From Rhodovibrio salinarum DSM 9154 (GTDB taxonomy: Bacteria > Pseudomonadota > Alphaproteobacteria > Kiloniellales > Rhodovibrionaceae): 64,000 nt of DNA. The stretch covers positions 1,940,824 to 2,004,823 of the forward strand of contig NZ_KI911559.1 in assembly GCF_000515255.1 (NCBI RefSeq), in the 5' to 3' direction. Under the pieces are notes generated by a model. The model saw only the letters and a list, made by a program, of their open reading frames with translations, made no database searches and was not told the origin of the DNA. Of this stretch, positions 1 through 7,040 are shown piece after piece (the first letter of the stretch is position 1; each line of letters begins with the position of its first letter). The translations under genes and the position numbers were made by a program.

Positions 1-73
1 TTGTGTGCGCCTGCGACTTGGGTCCGCGACGGGGGCGGGCAACCCCGACCCGTCTGTCTCGCGCCTCTCCGGT

Positions 74-862
74 TCAGCCGCCGTAGGATTGCACCAGCGA
101 GCCCGCGACCAGGTACCAGCCGTCGACCATGACGAAGAAGATCAGCTTGAACGGCAGGGAGATCATCACCGGCGGCAGCATCATCATGCCCATCGACATC
201 AGGATCGAGGCGACCGTCATGTCGATGATCAGAAAGGGCAGGAACAGCAGGAACCCGATCTCGAAAGCGCGCTTCAGTTCGGAGATCATGAACGCCGGGA
301 TCAGCGCGCGCATTGGCACGTCCTGCGGATCGTCGGTCAGCTCGACCTCTGCCATGTCCATGAACAGCTGCAGGTCCTGCTCGCGCACCTGGCCCAGCAT
401 GAAGCTGCGTACCGGGGCCGCCGCCGCATCGAGGGCTTCCATCTCGTCGATCTGCTGATCGACCAGCGGAATCACTGCGTCGTCGTACACCTGTTCCAGC
501 GTGGGCATCATGATGAACACGGTCAGGAACAGCGCCAGACTGATCAGCACCGAGTTGGGCGGCGTCTGCTGGATGCCGAGGGCTGAGCGCAGGAACGACA
601 GCACCACGACGATCCGGGTGAACGACGTCACCATCACCAGGATCGACGGTGCGAGCGAGAGGACCGTCACCAGCGCGATCAGTTGGATCATGGTCGAGGC
701 CGTGCTGGCCCCGCCCTGGCCGAAGTCGAGGTTGAGCGACTGCGCCGCCGCCGGGCTGGTCAGGGCGACGAGTCCGGCCACGCCCAGGAACAGCCCGCTC
801 AACCCGGCCACCAACCAGCGACCGCGTCCTGCGGTTTTGAAGGTGCGTGTCAGCCGGCTCAT
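74..862 (-). CDS. fliP: Flagellar export gate protein FliP
   Basis: FliP is a core inner-membrane subunit of the flagellar type III export gate and assembles with FliQ, FliR and FlhB. The 262-residue protein begins with a signal-like hydrophobic stretch ending near an Ala-Gln (about residues 17-41). The conserved FliP body follows, with the characteristic run of hydrophobic helices (about 58-110 and 195-255), including TSFTRIVVVLSFLR, which is diagnostic of the family. Length is normal. Its ATG overlaps the fliO stop by 4 bases (ATGA), so translation is probably coupled. It is the last gene of a minus-strand flagellar cluster; fliQ and fliR lie 4 kb away on the other strand, so the gate genes are split between two operons. 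Identification is secure. Confidence 0.97.
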   Translation of the reverse strand: MSRLTRTFKTAGRGRWLVAGLSGLFLGVAGLVALTSPAAAQSLNLDFGQGGASTASTMIQLIALVTVLSLAPSILVMVTSFTRIVVVLSFLRSALGIQQTPPNSVLISLALFLTVFIMMPTLEQVYDDAVIPLVDQQIDEMEALDAAAAPVRSFMLGQVREQDLQLFMDMAEVELTDDPQDVPMRALIPAFMISELKRAFEIGFLLFLPFLIIDMTVASILMSMGMMMLPPVMISLPFKLIFFVMVDGWYLVAGSLVQSYGG

Positions 863-1170
863 GCGCCCGTCTCCCGCTCGAGTTGGGCGGCAAAGCTGTC
901 GCCGGCGCCGATCCGGGTTTCCACTACCGTCTCCGTGTTCTGGCCGAGGATCACCAGATGCTCCCGATCGTCGCGCTTGATCAGGACGAGCTTGCGCCGG
1001 CCGTCCAACGGCTGGACCTCGACGATTCCCAGTCGGCGGTCGCGTCCGGCGTTGGTCGGGGCCATCCGGCCGCCCAGGCCCAGTCGCTTGGCGAGGTAGG
1101 CGAAGCCCCCGATCAATCCCAGGACGAACACCAGGACGAGCAGGAAGCGCAGGTAGGTTTCGATTTCCAT
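859..1170 (-). CDS. fliO: Flagellar biosynthesis protein FliO
   Basis: FliO is a small membrane protein that helps assemble the FliP ring of the flagellar export gate. The 103-residue product has one N-terminal membrane helix (about residues 6-28), then a small soluble domain with the family pattern RLGIVEVQPLDGRRKLVLIKRD and a distal GG/L-rich stretch. Length and layout fit the short FliO type. It overlaps fliP by 4 bases and follows a small unknown gene after 27 bases, which supports one transcript. Confidence 0.9.
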   Translation of the reverse strand: MEIETYLRFLLVLVFVLGLIGGFAYLAKRLGLGGRMAPTNAGRDRRLGIVEVQPLDGRRKLVLIKRDDREHLVILGQNTETVVETRIGAGDSFAAQLERETGA

Positions 1171-1197
1171 GTCTGGGAACGCGCGCTCGCTCTGCGG

Positions 1198-1551
1198 TTA
1201 CCGGCGGCCGGTCGGCGTGGAACTGGTGCTGCCTGCCTTGCCATAGGCACGCACGGCCGTCTTGCGTGCGCCGTGCTGTTTCAGTTCCGCGCTGAGGCCG
1301 TCGAGGCGTCCGCGCATCGTCCCGCTGATGCGATCGAGCGCGTCGGTAAGGTCCTGCAGGCGGGGCAGGTAGGTCCGTGCGCTTTCCCGCGGCAGGGCGG
1401 CGATGTCCGTGCAGATATTCTGGATGCCGGTTTCCAGCTCGGTGGCGTCCTGCTCGTGGCCTGCTGCCAAGGCGTTTTCGATCCCGCGCGCCTCGGCGAG
1501 CAGGTCGTCCAGGCGCGTGTCGATCGCGCTGTCAGTCGAGCTGGCGGTCAT
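1198..1551 (-). CDS. Small helical protein of the flagellar cluster, function unknown
   Basis: The 117-residue product has no motif that I recognise. It is rich in Ala, Leu, Glu and Arg and looks mostly helical (about residues 10-95), with a basic, Ser/Thr-rich tail. Its ATG at 1551 overlaps the stop of the preceding FlhB-like gene by 4 bases, and fliO follows 27 bases later, so it very probably belongs to the flagellar transcript. A FliT-like or other chaperone role would suit the size and position, but that is inference only. The same frame stays open further upstream, but that part is shadow of the FlhB-like gene; the 4-base overlap decides the start. Confidence 0.6.
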   Translation of the reverse strand: MTASSTDSAIDTRLDDLLAEARGIENALAAGHEQDATELETGIQNICTDIAALPRESARTYLPRLQDLTDALDRISGTMRGRLDGLSAELKQHGARKTAVRAYGKAGSTSSTPTGRR

Positions 1552-1928
1552 CGGGGGTCCTCGTCGTTTCTCGGGTCGTCGTCGCTTGGCTCTGGGCCGC
1601 TGGCGCCAGCCTGCGGCGGTGCGGCCGGATCCGGCACGGCCTCGCCGTTGGCCCGGTAGATGTAGGTCAGGATTTCCGCCACGGCGGCGTAGGCCGCGTA
1701 GGGGATTTCCCGGTCCAGCTCGGCGGCGCGCAGCACCTCCGCAAGATCGGCGTCGGTGCGCACCTTGACCCCGCGGTCGAAGGCCACCCGCAGGATCTGC
1801 TCGGCCAGCGCGCCTTCGCCCTTGGCGGTCACCGTCGGCGCATCCCGGCGTTCGGGGTCCCACTGCAGGGCAACGGCGACCTGGCGGCGCCGTCGTCCGT
1901 CGCTGCTGTCGTCGCTGTCGCCGGTCAT
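1548..1928 (-). CDS. Stand-alone FlhB C-terminal-domain protein
   Basis: The 126-residue protein resembles the cytoplasmic C-terminal half of FlhB, the export switch protein, without its membrane part. Residues about 16-95 carry the pattern AVALQWDPERRDAPTVTAKG, then AEQILRVAFDRGVKV and REIPYAAYAAVAEILTYIYR, matching the FlhB end region. At the place where FlhB has its NPTH self-cleavage motif this protein has Trp-Asp-Pro-Glu, so it should not self-cleave. Such FlhX/FhlB-like proteins accompany flagellar clusters in several bacteria and can partly replace the FlhB C domain. A full flhB is present 4 kb away on the plus strand. It starts the minus-strand flagellar run leading to fliP. Confidence 0.8.
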   Translation of the reverse strand: MTGDSDDSSDGRRRRQVAVALQWDPERRDAPTVTAKGEGALAEQILRVAFDRGVKVRTDADLAEVLRAAELDREIPYAAYAAVAEILTYIYRANGEAVPDPAAPPQAGASGPEPSDDDPRNDEDPR

Positions 1929-2166
1929 GGTCTGCGCCTAGCCGCTGGTAGGGAGGGCGCCGGCCGGGGGTGCCGACGCCGTCGAGCAGGAGACTGCGGG
2001 AATCGTGTTTAACGCGGCGTAAACGGCGTTAACGAATTCGCGCCGATCGGAAGATGTCTGCACTCCGGTGCAGGTTATTGCCCTGCGCGGGCGATCTACC
2101 TAGCTATTCTGACGGAAGGCCCGTGTATCGGCCTTGCCGTGGTTCCAACCGATCGAGCGCACACCC

Positions 2167-2334
2167 ATGAGCGAGCAACCCGGATTCACGGTCGAAGCGG
2201 CGCACGCACGCGATAAGGAAAAGACGACCGTCTACCCGCCGATGCCGGTTGCGGAGACGCCGGAGTACGAGACGCTGCGCGCGCGGGCGCTGCAGGCAAC
2301 GCAGGAAACGCGAGGCAACCTTGGCGACGCATGA
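2167..2334 (+). CDS. Small acidic/basic protein upstream of a Doc-like gene, possible partner
   Basis: A 55-residue reading frame beginning ATGAGCGAGCAACC. No known fold or antitoxin motif (Phd, AbrB, RHH) is visible. It is highly charged, and its middle contains a Pro-rich stretch (VYPPMPVAETPEY). Its last 14 bases overlap the proposed TTG start of the Doc-like gene, the arrangement expected of a coupled two-gene unit such as an antitoxin-toxin pair. An in-frame upstream start at 2134 would add 11 residues. The gene is short and unsupported by homology, so it may not be real. Confidence 0.4.
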   Translation: MSEQPGFTVEAAHARDKEKTTVYPPMPVAETPEYETLRARALQATQETRGNLGDA

Positions 2335-2755
2335 GGCGACCTTCACGCCCGGCGGCGAGCCGCACTGGCTGCCGCCGGAGCAACTGACCCAGTTGAATGC
2401 CGAGGCGCTGGGCGAGGGTGCGCAGGGCCCGAAACTGGCCGACCTGAGCGGGGTCGAGCGTGCTCTGCAACGTCCGCGTCAGCTCTACAGTTATCATGAC
2501 GAGCGCGACGTCGTGCGGCTGGCCTGCGCGATCCTGGTCGGCCTCATCGAGGAAAAGCCGTTCGCCCAGCACAACCTAGGGACCGGCGTGGCCGCGTTGA
2601 TGCTGTTCCTGGAGGTTAACGGCTACCGCTGGGCCGGTCCGGACGGGCCCGTACTGGCCGCGTATGTGCGGGCGCTTGCGGACGGCCGCTACACCGAAGA
2701 GGGCCTGGCCGAGACCCTGCGCCCGGACATTTATCCGCTGCAAACCGCGGCTTGA
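2321..2755 (+). CDS. Doc/Fic-family protein with degenerate active-site motif
   Basis: From TTG 2321 the product has 144 residues and follows the layout of the death-on-curing (Doc) branch of the Fic family. It has WLPPEQLTQLNAEAL near the start, then GVERALQRPRQLYSYHDERDVVRLACAILVGLIEEKPF and LFLEVNGYRW. Doc proteins phosphorylate EF-Tu and Fic proteins AMP-ylate targets through an H-P-F-x-D/E-G-N-K-R-T type motif. Here the equivalent segment (residues 79-88) reads KPFAQHNLGT: the catalytic His is Lys, and Gly-Asn-Lys-Arg is His-Asn-Leu-Gly. Catalysis by the usual route is therefore unlikely. The start is uncertain: the frame is open to 2249, but a GAGG sequence sits just before the TTG. It overlaps the 55-residue gene upstream. 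Confidence 0.7.
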   Translation: MATHEATFTPGGEPHWLPPEQLTQLNAEALGEGAQGPKLADLSGVERALQRPRQLYSYHDERDVVRLACAILVGLIEEKPFAQHNLGTGVAALMLFLEVNGYRWAGPDGPVLAAYVRALADGRYTEEGLAETLRPDIYPLQTAA

Positions 2756-2870
2756 GGTCTGGACCGTAGGGGAGGCGCCACCGTGTCAGTGGTAACTGCC
2801 GCGCGAACCGTGGCCTGCCGCGCATCTGCATGACGGTGACGTTCTGGCGCGGGGTCGCCCCTACGGCGCT

Positions 2871-3146
2871 CTAACTCTCGTTCTTATCGCTGTTGCCACT
2901 CTCATCGCCGGCGTCGGCCGGTTGCTCGCCGTCGGTGCCGAAGGTGGCGGCGAAGGTTTCCGCGCCGCCAGCGGCCGCACGGTTTTCTTCCTGGATGCGC
3001 TCGTGGACCTCCCGGCGCAGGACGCTGGCATCGGCCGGAAAGTTGAAGCCGAGTTTGATCGACTTGCCACGGATGTCGACGACCGTGACCTCGATCTCGT
3101 CATTGATAATGACGGATTCCCCGATCTTTCGGGTCAGGTAAAGCAT
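2871..3146 (-). CDS. csrA: Carbon storage regulator CsrA
   Basis: CsrA binds GGA motifs in mRNA leaders and controls translation, often of flagellar genes. Residues 1-60 match the family from the start: MLYLTRKIGESVIINDEI, VTVVDIRGKSIKLGFN, then VHERIQEEN. The product is 91 residues, about 25-30 longer than the usual 60-70. The extra part is an acidic, Ala/Gly/Asp-rich C-terminal tail ending in NSDKNES. It faces away from flgB across a shared upstream region, a common alphaproteobacterial position where CsrA or its partner tunes flagellin and rod expression. Confidence 0.95.
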   Translation of the reverse strand: MLYLTRKIGESVIINDEIEVTVVDIRGKSIKLGFNFPADASVLRREVHERIQEENRAAAGGAETFAATFGTDGEQPADAGDESGNSDKNES

Positions 3147-3344
3147 CCGGGCACATCTTCTCCTAAGGTGGCCGCCGACCGCAGCCTCGGGACGGTTCCC
3201 CGTAGCCGCCGGCTCGGCGCAATTTAGCCGGCTTTACCGCTTCTTAACAAGCAGACTGCGAAGGTTCGCCTACGCGCAGACCCGGTACGCGCCGTGTCGG
3301 GGCCGCCGCGTGCTGAGGACAGGTTAACGAAGGTCGGCAGCGAC

Positions 3345-3752
3345 ATGGGTGTGCAGAACTTCACGGTATTCGACGCGTTGCAGCGCAAGATGGGCTGGCT
3401 CAGCCAGCGCCAGGGTGTGCTGGCGGACAACATCGCCAACGCCGACACGCCGGGCTACAAGCCGCGCGACGTGAAGGAAGCCCCGTTCCAGCGGGTGATC
3501 GAGCGGATGCTGAAGCCGATGGCCCCGCGCGTCACCCACGAGGGGCATGTCGATGCGTCGATCCCCGGTGAGCCGCGTTTGGACGTCGACGAGGCGAAAG
3601 AGAAGTACGAGACCTCGCCGGTTGGCAACGCGGTCGTGCTGGAAGAACAGCTGGTCAAGGTGTCCGAGACTCAGATGGACTACCAGACCATGACCAATCT
3701 CTACAAAAAGCACATGGGTATGTTCCGCATCGCGCTCGGCCGGGGCCAGTAG
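3345..3752 (+). CDS. flgB: Flagellar proximal rod protein FlgB
   Basis: FlgB forms part of the proximal rod of the basal body. The 135-residue protein has the rod-family N-terminal helix with LADNIANADTPGYKPRDV (about residues 24-45) and a C-terminal helical segment with the MTNLYKKHMGMFRIALGR pattern, matching FlgB in length and order. The ATG at 3345 is preferred because the protein then begins MGVQNFTVFDALQ as other FlgB proteins do; an in-frame start at 3294 adds 17 residues that do not look coding. It opens the plus-strand run flgB-flgC-fliE-fliQ-fliR-flhB. Confidence 0.96.
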   Translation: MGVQNFTVFDALQRKMGWLSQRQGVLADNIANADTPGYKPRDVKEAPFQRVIERMLKPMAPRVTHEGHVDASIPGEPRLDVDEAKEKYETSPVGNAVVLEEQLVKVSETQMDYQTMTNLYKKHMGMFRIALGRGQ

Positions 3753-3805
3753 GCCGCCGCGCGCCGCAATAGACCCTGATGCGCCAGAGCGCAGGACGCC
3801 AGACG

Positions 3806-4213
3806 ATGGATCTCTCCAAGGTTCTGCATATCTCCGCCGCCGGCATGAAGGCACAGGGCGTGCGTCTGCGCGTGCTGTCGGAGAACGTTGCGAACGCCGA
3901 TTCCGTGGCGCGGACGCCCGACGGCGAGCCGTACCGACGCAAGCTCGTCACCTTCGCCAACGAGGTGAACAAGGAGCTCGGCATCAACCAGGTGAAGATC
4001 GACCAGATCGAGCCCGATCCGAGCGAGTTCGGCCAGGAATACCGGCCCGGCCACCCGGCGGCCAACGAGGAAGGCTACATCCAGACGCCGAACGTCAACA
4101 GCTTGATCGAGATGTCCGACATGCGCGAGGCCCAGCGCAGCTACGAGGCCAACCTGAAGGTCATCGAGAGTTCCCGCACGATGTTATCACGTACGATCGA
4201 TCTGCTGCGCTAA
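3806..4213 (+). CDS. flgC: Flagellar proximal rod protein FlgC
   Basis: FlgC is a proximal rod subunit of the flagellar basal body. The 135-residue product carries the rod signature at the N-terminus (AAGMKAQGVRLRVLSENVANADS, near residues 11-33) and the classic C-terminal helix with SLIEMSDMREAQRSYEANLKVIE. Start ATG 3806 gives the standard MDLSKVLHISAAGM beginning. It lies 53 bases after flgB and about 120 bases before fliE. Confidence 0.96.
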   Translation: MDLSKVLHISAAGMKAQGVRLRVLSENVANADSVARTPDGEPYRRKLVTFANEVNKELGINQVKIDQIEPDPSEFGQEYRPGHPAANEEGYIQTPNVNSLIEMSDMREAQRSYEANLKVIESSRTMLSRTIDLLR

Positions 4214-4334
4214 TCCGCTGACTTTGCATCATCCTGGTGGCCAGGAAGGCTGCCGCCTGAAGGGTCATCGCCGCGCTCTAGGCAAGGCACGCCTTTGCGC
4301 CCGCGGCGCTTAACGAAGAGAGAGACCGGTTCCG

Positions 4335-4649
4335 ATGTCCGTGTCCTATAGCGAGGCGCTCGCCGCCTACAAGCGGGTCGCCGAACAGGCCAAGGTTCAG
4401 CCGTCCAAGTCCGAGGGAACGGAGGCGATCACCAGCGATTTTGCGCAGATGCTGCGCAGCGCGGGCGAGGACGCGATCCAGGATCTCAAGGGCGGCGAGC
4501 GGATGTCGCTGGCCGCGGCCGCCGGCAAGGCGGACATCAACGACGTCGTGATGGCGATGTCGCAGGCCGAGCGCACGCTGCAGACCGTCGTGACCCTGCG
4601 CGACAAGGCCGTGCAGGCCTATCAGCAGATCATGCGCATGCCGATCTGA
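4335..4649 (+). CDS. fliE: Flagellar hook-basal body protein FliE
   Basis: FliE links the MS ring to the rod. The 104-residue protein ends in the family pattern DINDVVMAMSQAERTLQTVVTLRDKAVQAYQQIMRMPI (about residues 66-104), the conserved FliE C-terminus. An AAGAGAGAG sequence about 8-16 bases before ATG 4335 serves as ribosome binding site. The genes on either side are flgC and fliQ, the usual order in this class. Confidence 0.96.
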   Translation: MSVSYSEALAAYKRVAEQAKVQPSKSEGTEAITSDFAQMLRSAGEDAIQDLKGGERMSLAAAAGKADINDVVMAMSQAERTLQTVVTLRDKAVQAYQQIMRMPI

Positions 4650-4757
4650 GGCGCCCTGAGACCTCAAGCGACCAAGCCCTCAACTTAACCGGGCCCGCGC
4701 GATCGGCTGCCGCCGAGCGAATCGACGCGGGCTTCTTTCGAAGCTGGATTGTTAACC

Positions 4758-5024
4758 ATGAATCAGACCGAGGTCATCGAGGTCGGCCGCGAGGCGGTCT
4801 ACGTCATGCTCAAGGTATCCAGCCCGATCCTGCTGGCCGCGCTGGGAATCGGCATGGTGATCGCGCTGTTCCAGGCGCTGACCCAGATGCAGGAGATGAC
4901 GCTCACCTTCGTGCCCAAGATCCTGGTCGTCATGGTCGCGCTGATCGTCTTGGCGCCGTTCATGCTGAACGCGCTGTCGGCGTTCACGCTGGAGCTGACG
5001 GACAAGATCATCGCGGGCGGCTAA
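4758..5024 (+). CDS. fliQ: Flagellar export gate protein FliQ
   Basis: FliQ is a small two-helix subunit of the flagellar export gate. The 88-residue product has two hydrophobic helices (about residues 14-40 and 50-72) separated by a short loop with QALTQMQEMTLTFVPKI, diagnostic of FliQ/SctS. ATG 4758 is chosen over an in-frame TTG three codons upstream because it gives the standard MNQTEVIEVGREA start. fliR begins about 20 bases after the stop. Confidence 0.96.
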   Translation: MNQTEVIEVGREAVYVMLKVSSPILLAALGIGMVIALFQALTQMQEMTLTFVPKILVVMVALIVLAPFMLNALSAFTLELTDKIIAGG

Positions 5025-5044
5025 GACCTAAAGGCGCCGCGCCC

Positions 5045-5803
5045 GTGCTCCAGGAACTGCTGCCCGCCACGCTGTTTTCGGTGCTGCTCGTCTTCGTGCG
5101 CGTCGGCGCGGCGCTGTCGACCCTGCCGGGGTTCGGTGAGTCCTACGTCAGTCCGCGTGCCCGGATGATCCTGGCGCTCGCGGTATCGTTGCTGGTGACG
5201 CCGCTGGTCCAGGACACGCTGCCGGGCGAGCCGGACCAGGTGAGTGTGCTGCTGGCCTTGATGGCTGGCGAGCTGTTCATCGGCCTGTTCATCGGCACGC
5301 TGGCGCGGGTGTTCATGTCGGCCCTGGTCACCGGCGGCATGGTGATGGCCTACATGTCGAGCCAGGCCAACGCCTTGGTGAACGACCCGGCCAGCCAGCA
5401 GCAGGGATCGATCATCGGCGCGTTCCTCAATATCACCGCGTTGGTGGCGATCTTCGGGCTCAATATCCATCACATCATGCTGGCGGCGGTGGTGGATAGC
5501 TACGTGGTGTTTCCGGTCGGAGTGGCGCCGCCGGTGGCCGACTTCGCCCAGTTGATGAGCCAGACGGTGGCCCGTTCCTTTCTGATCGCGATGAAGCTGG
5601 CCGCCCCCTTCGTGGTTGCCGGTTTGGTTCTTTTCCTCGGGGTCGGTCTGCTGTCGCGTCTGATGCCACAGGTGCAGATCTTTTTCGCCACCATGCCCTT
5701 GCAGATCATCAAGGGGATCTGGCTGCTGATGATCTCCCTGCCGGCCATAATCAGTTACTTCACGGGCCAGTTCGCCGACCTGTTCATGGTCTTTCAGCAA
5801 TAG
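5045..5803 (+). CDS. fliR: Flagellar export gate protein FliR
   Basis: FliR is the single-copy gate subunit of the flagellar type III secretion channel. The 252-residue protein begins at a GTG and contains six to seven hydrophobic segments. It has the FliR patterns FVRVGAALSTLPGFGESYVSPRARM (about 18-42) and GELFIGLFIGTLARVF. It sits between fliQ and flhB with short spacers, so FliQ, FliR and FlhB are probably made from one transcript. Confidence 0.96.
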   Translation: MLQELLPATLFSVLLVFVRVGAALSTLPGFGESYVSPRARMILALAVSLLVTPLVQDTLPGEPDQVSVLLALMAGELFIGLFIGTLARVFMSALVTGGMVMAYMSSQANALVNDPASQQQGSIIGAFLNITALVAIFGLNIHHIMLAAVVDSYVVFPVGVAPPVADFAQLMSQTVARSFLIAMKLAAPFVVAGLVLFLGVGLLSRLMPQVQIFFATMPLQIIKGIWLLMISLPAIISYFTGQFADLFMVFQQ

Positions 5804-5815
5804 GGGAGGGGCGGC

Positions 5816-6901
5816 GTGTCCGACGACCAAACGGATAAGAGCCAAAAGACAGAAGACCCGACCCCGAAAAAGCTGGAGGAAGCCCGCAAGAAAGGGCAGG
5901 TCGCCAAGTCGCAGGAGGTCAACCACTGGTTCATCATCCTCGGCCTTGGTCTGATCCTGACCATCATGGCGCCCGCGATGGCGAGCGGCGTCAGCGACAC
6001 ATTGCGCCGCTTTCTGGCCAAAGCCGCTCTGCTGCCCACCGGCGGTGGGCTTGGTCCAGTTCTGACCGACACCATGATCGACATGCTATGGGTGCTGCTG
6101 TTGCCCATGGGCCTTCTGATGATCGCAGCCGTCGCGGCGAATTTCGTCCAGATCGGGTTTCTGGTCAGCGTGGAGAGCCTGAAGCCTAAACCGGAAAAGA
6201 TTTCGCCGATTAAGGGCGCCAAACGGCTGTTTTCCACCCGCGCCCTGGTCGATTTTGCCAAGGGCATCGCCAAGTTGACCTTGGTCGGCTTGGTCGCTTT
6301 TCTGGTGATCTGGCCGGAGCACGACACCCTGCCGCAGCTGATCGAGATCGGAATGACGGCGCAGCTTGAGGTGCTGCGGGTCTACGCGCTCAAGGTCACA
6401 GGCGCGGTGTTGGCGGTGATGACCGTGATCGCGGCGCTGGACGTCGCCTACCAGCGCTACAAGCACCACGAAGAGATGAAGATGTCCAAGCAGGAGGTGA
6501 AGGACGAGTTCAAGCAGTCCGAGGGCGACCCGCAGGTCAAGCAGCGCTTGCGTCAGCTGCGCATGGAGAAGTCGCGCAAGCGCATGATGGCCGCTGTGCC
6601 GCAGGCCGACGTGGTGGTCACCAACCCGACGCACTACGCCATTGCCCTGTCCTATAGCCACGGCGAAATGGCGGCGCCCAGGGTTGTGGCGAAGGGGGTC
6701 GACGAGGTCGCCCGGCGCATCCGCGAAGTGGCCGAGGCGAACGATGTGCCGCTGGTCGAGAACCCGCCGCTTGCCCGCGCGCTGCATGCCAGCGTGGAAC
6801 TGGATCAGGAGATCCCGGCGGAGCACTACAAAGCGGTTGCCGAGATTATCGGCTATGTGATGCGCCTGAAGGGCCGCATGCCAGCAACCGCGGGGCGCTA
6901 A
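5816..6901 (+). CDS. flhB: Flagellar export switch protein FlhB
   Basis: FlhB sets the substrate specificity of the flagellar export apparatus. The 361-residue protein starts with a charged leader containing EDPTPKKLEEARKKGQVAKS, has four membrane helices (about residues 32-210), and ends in a cytoplasmic domain with the self-cleavage motif Asn270-Pro271-Thr272-His273, intact here. Starts at GTG 5816, 12 bases after fliR. It is the last flagellar gene of this run; the cckA kinase gene follows on the same strand. Confidence 0.98.
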   Translation: MSDDQTDKSQKTEDPTPKKLEEARKKGQVAKSQEVNHWFIILGLGLILTIMAPAMASGVSDTLRRFLAKAALLPTGGGLGPVLTDTMIDMLWVLLLPMGLLMIAAVAANFVQIGFLVSVESLKPKPEKISPIKGAKRLFSTRALVDFAKGIAKLTLVGLVAFLVIWPEHDTLPQLIEIGMTAQLEVLRVYALKVTGAVLAVMTVIAALDVAYQRYKHHEEMKMSKQEVKDEFKQSEGDPQVKQRLRQLRMEKSRKRMMAAVPQADVVVTNPTHYAIALSYSHGEMAAPRVVAKGVDEVARRIREVAEANDVPLVENPPLARALHASVELDQEIPAEHYKAVAEIIGYVMRLKGRMPATAGR

Positions 6902-7040
6902 GGCGGTGCGGAAGCTGGATGCGTCTTGCCGGGCAAGAAGCCCTTTGCACCATCCCCGGTTCAGCGCGACTGTGAGGCGGCACGGCGTTCGGAGGTGTGT
7001 GGGATTGGGTGGGCGAACCGTTCTGAGGAGAGGCCGGCTC

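Noticed and set aside
2055-2090. Possible sigma-54 promoter in the 1929-2166 gap
   Set aside because: GG and GC elements are one base too far apart and the flanks do not match.
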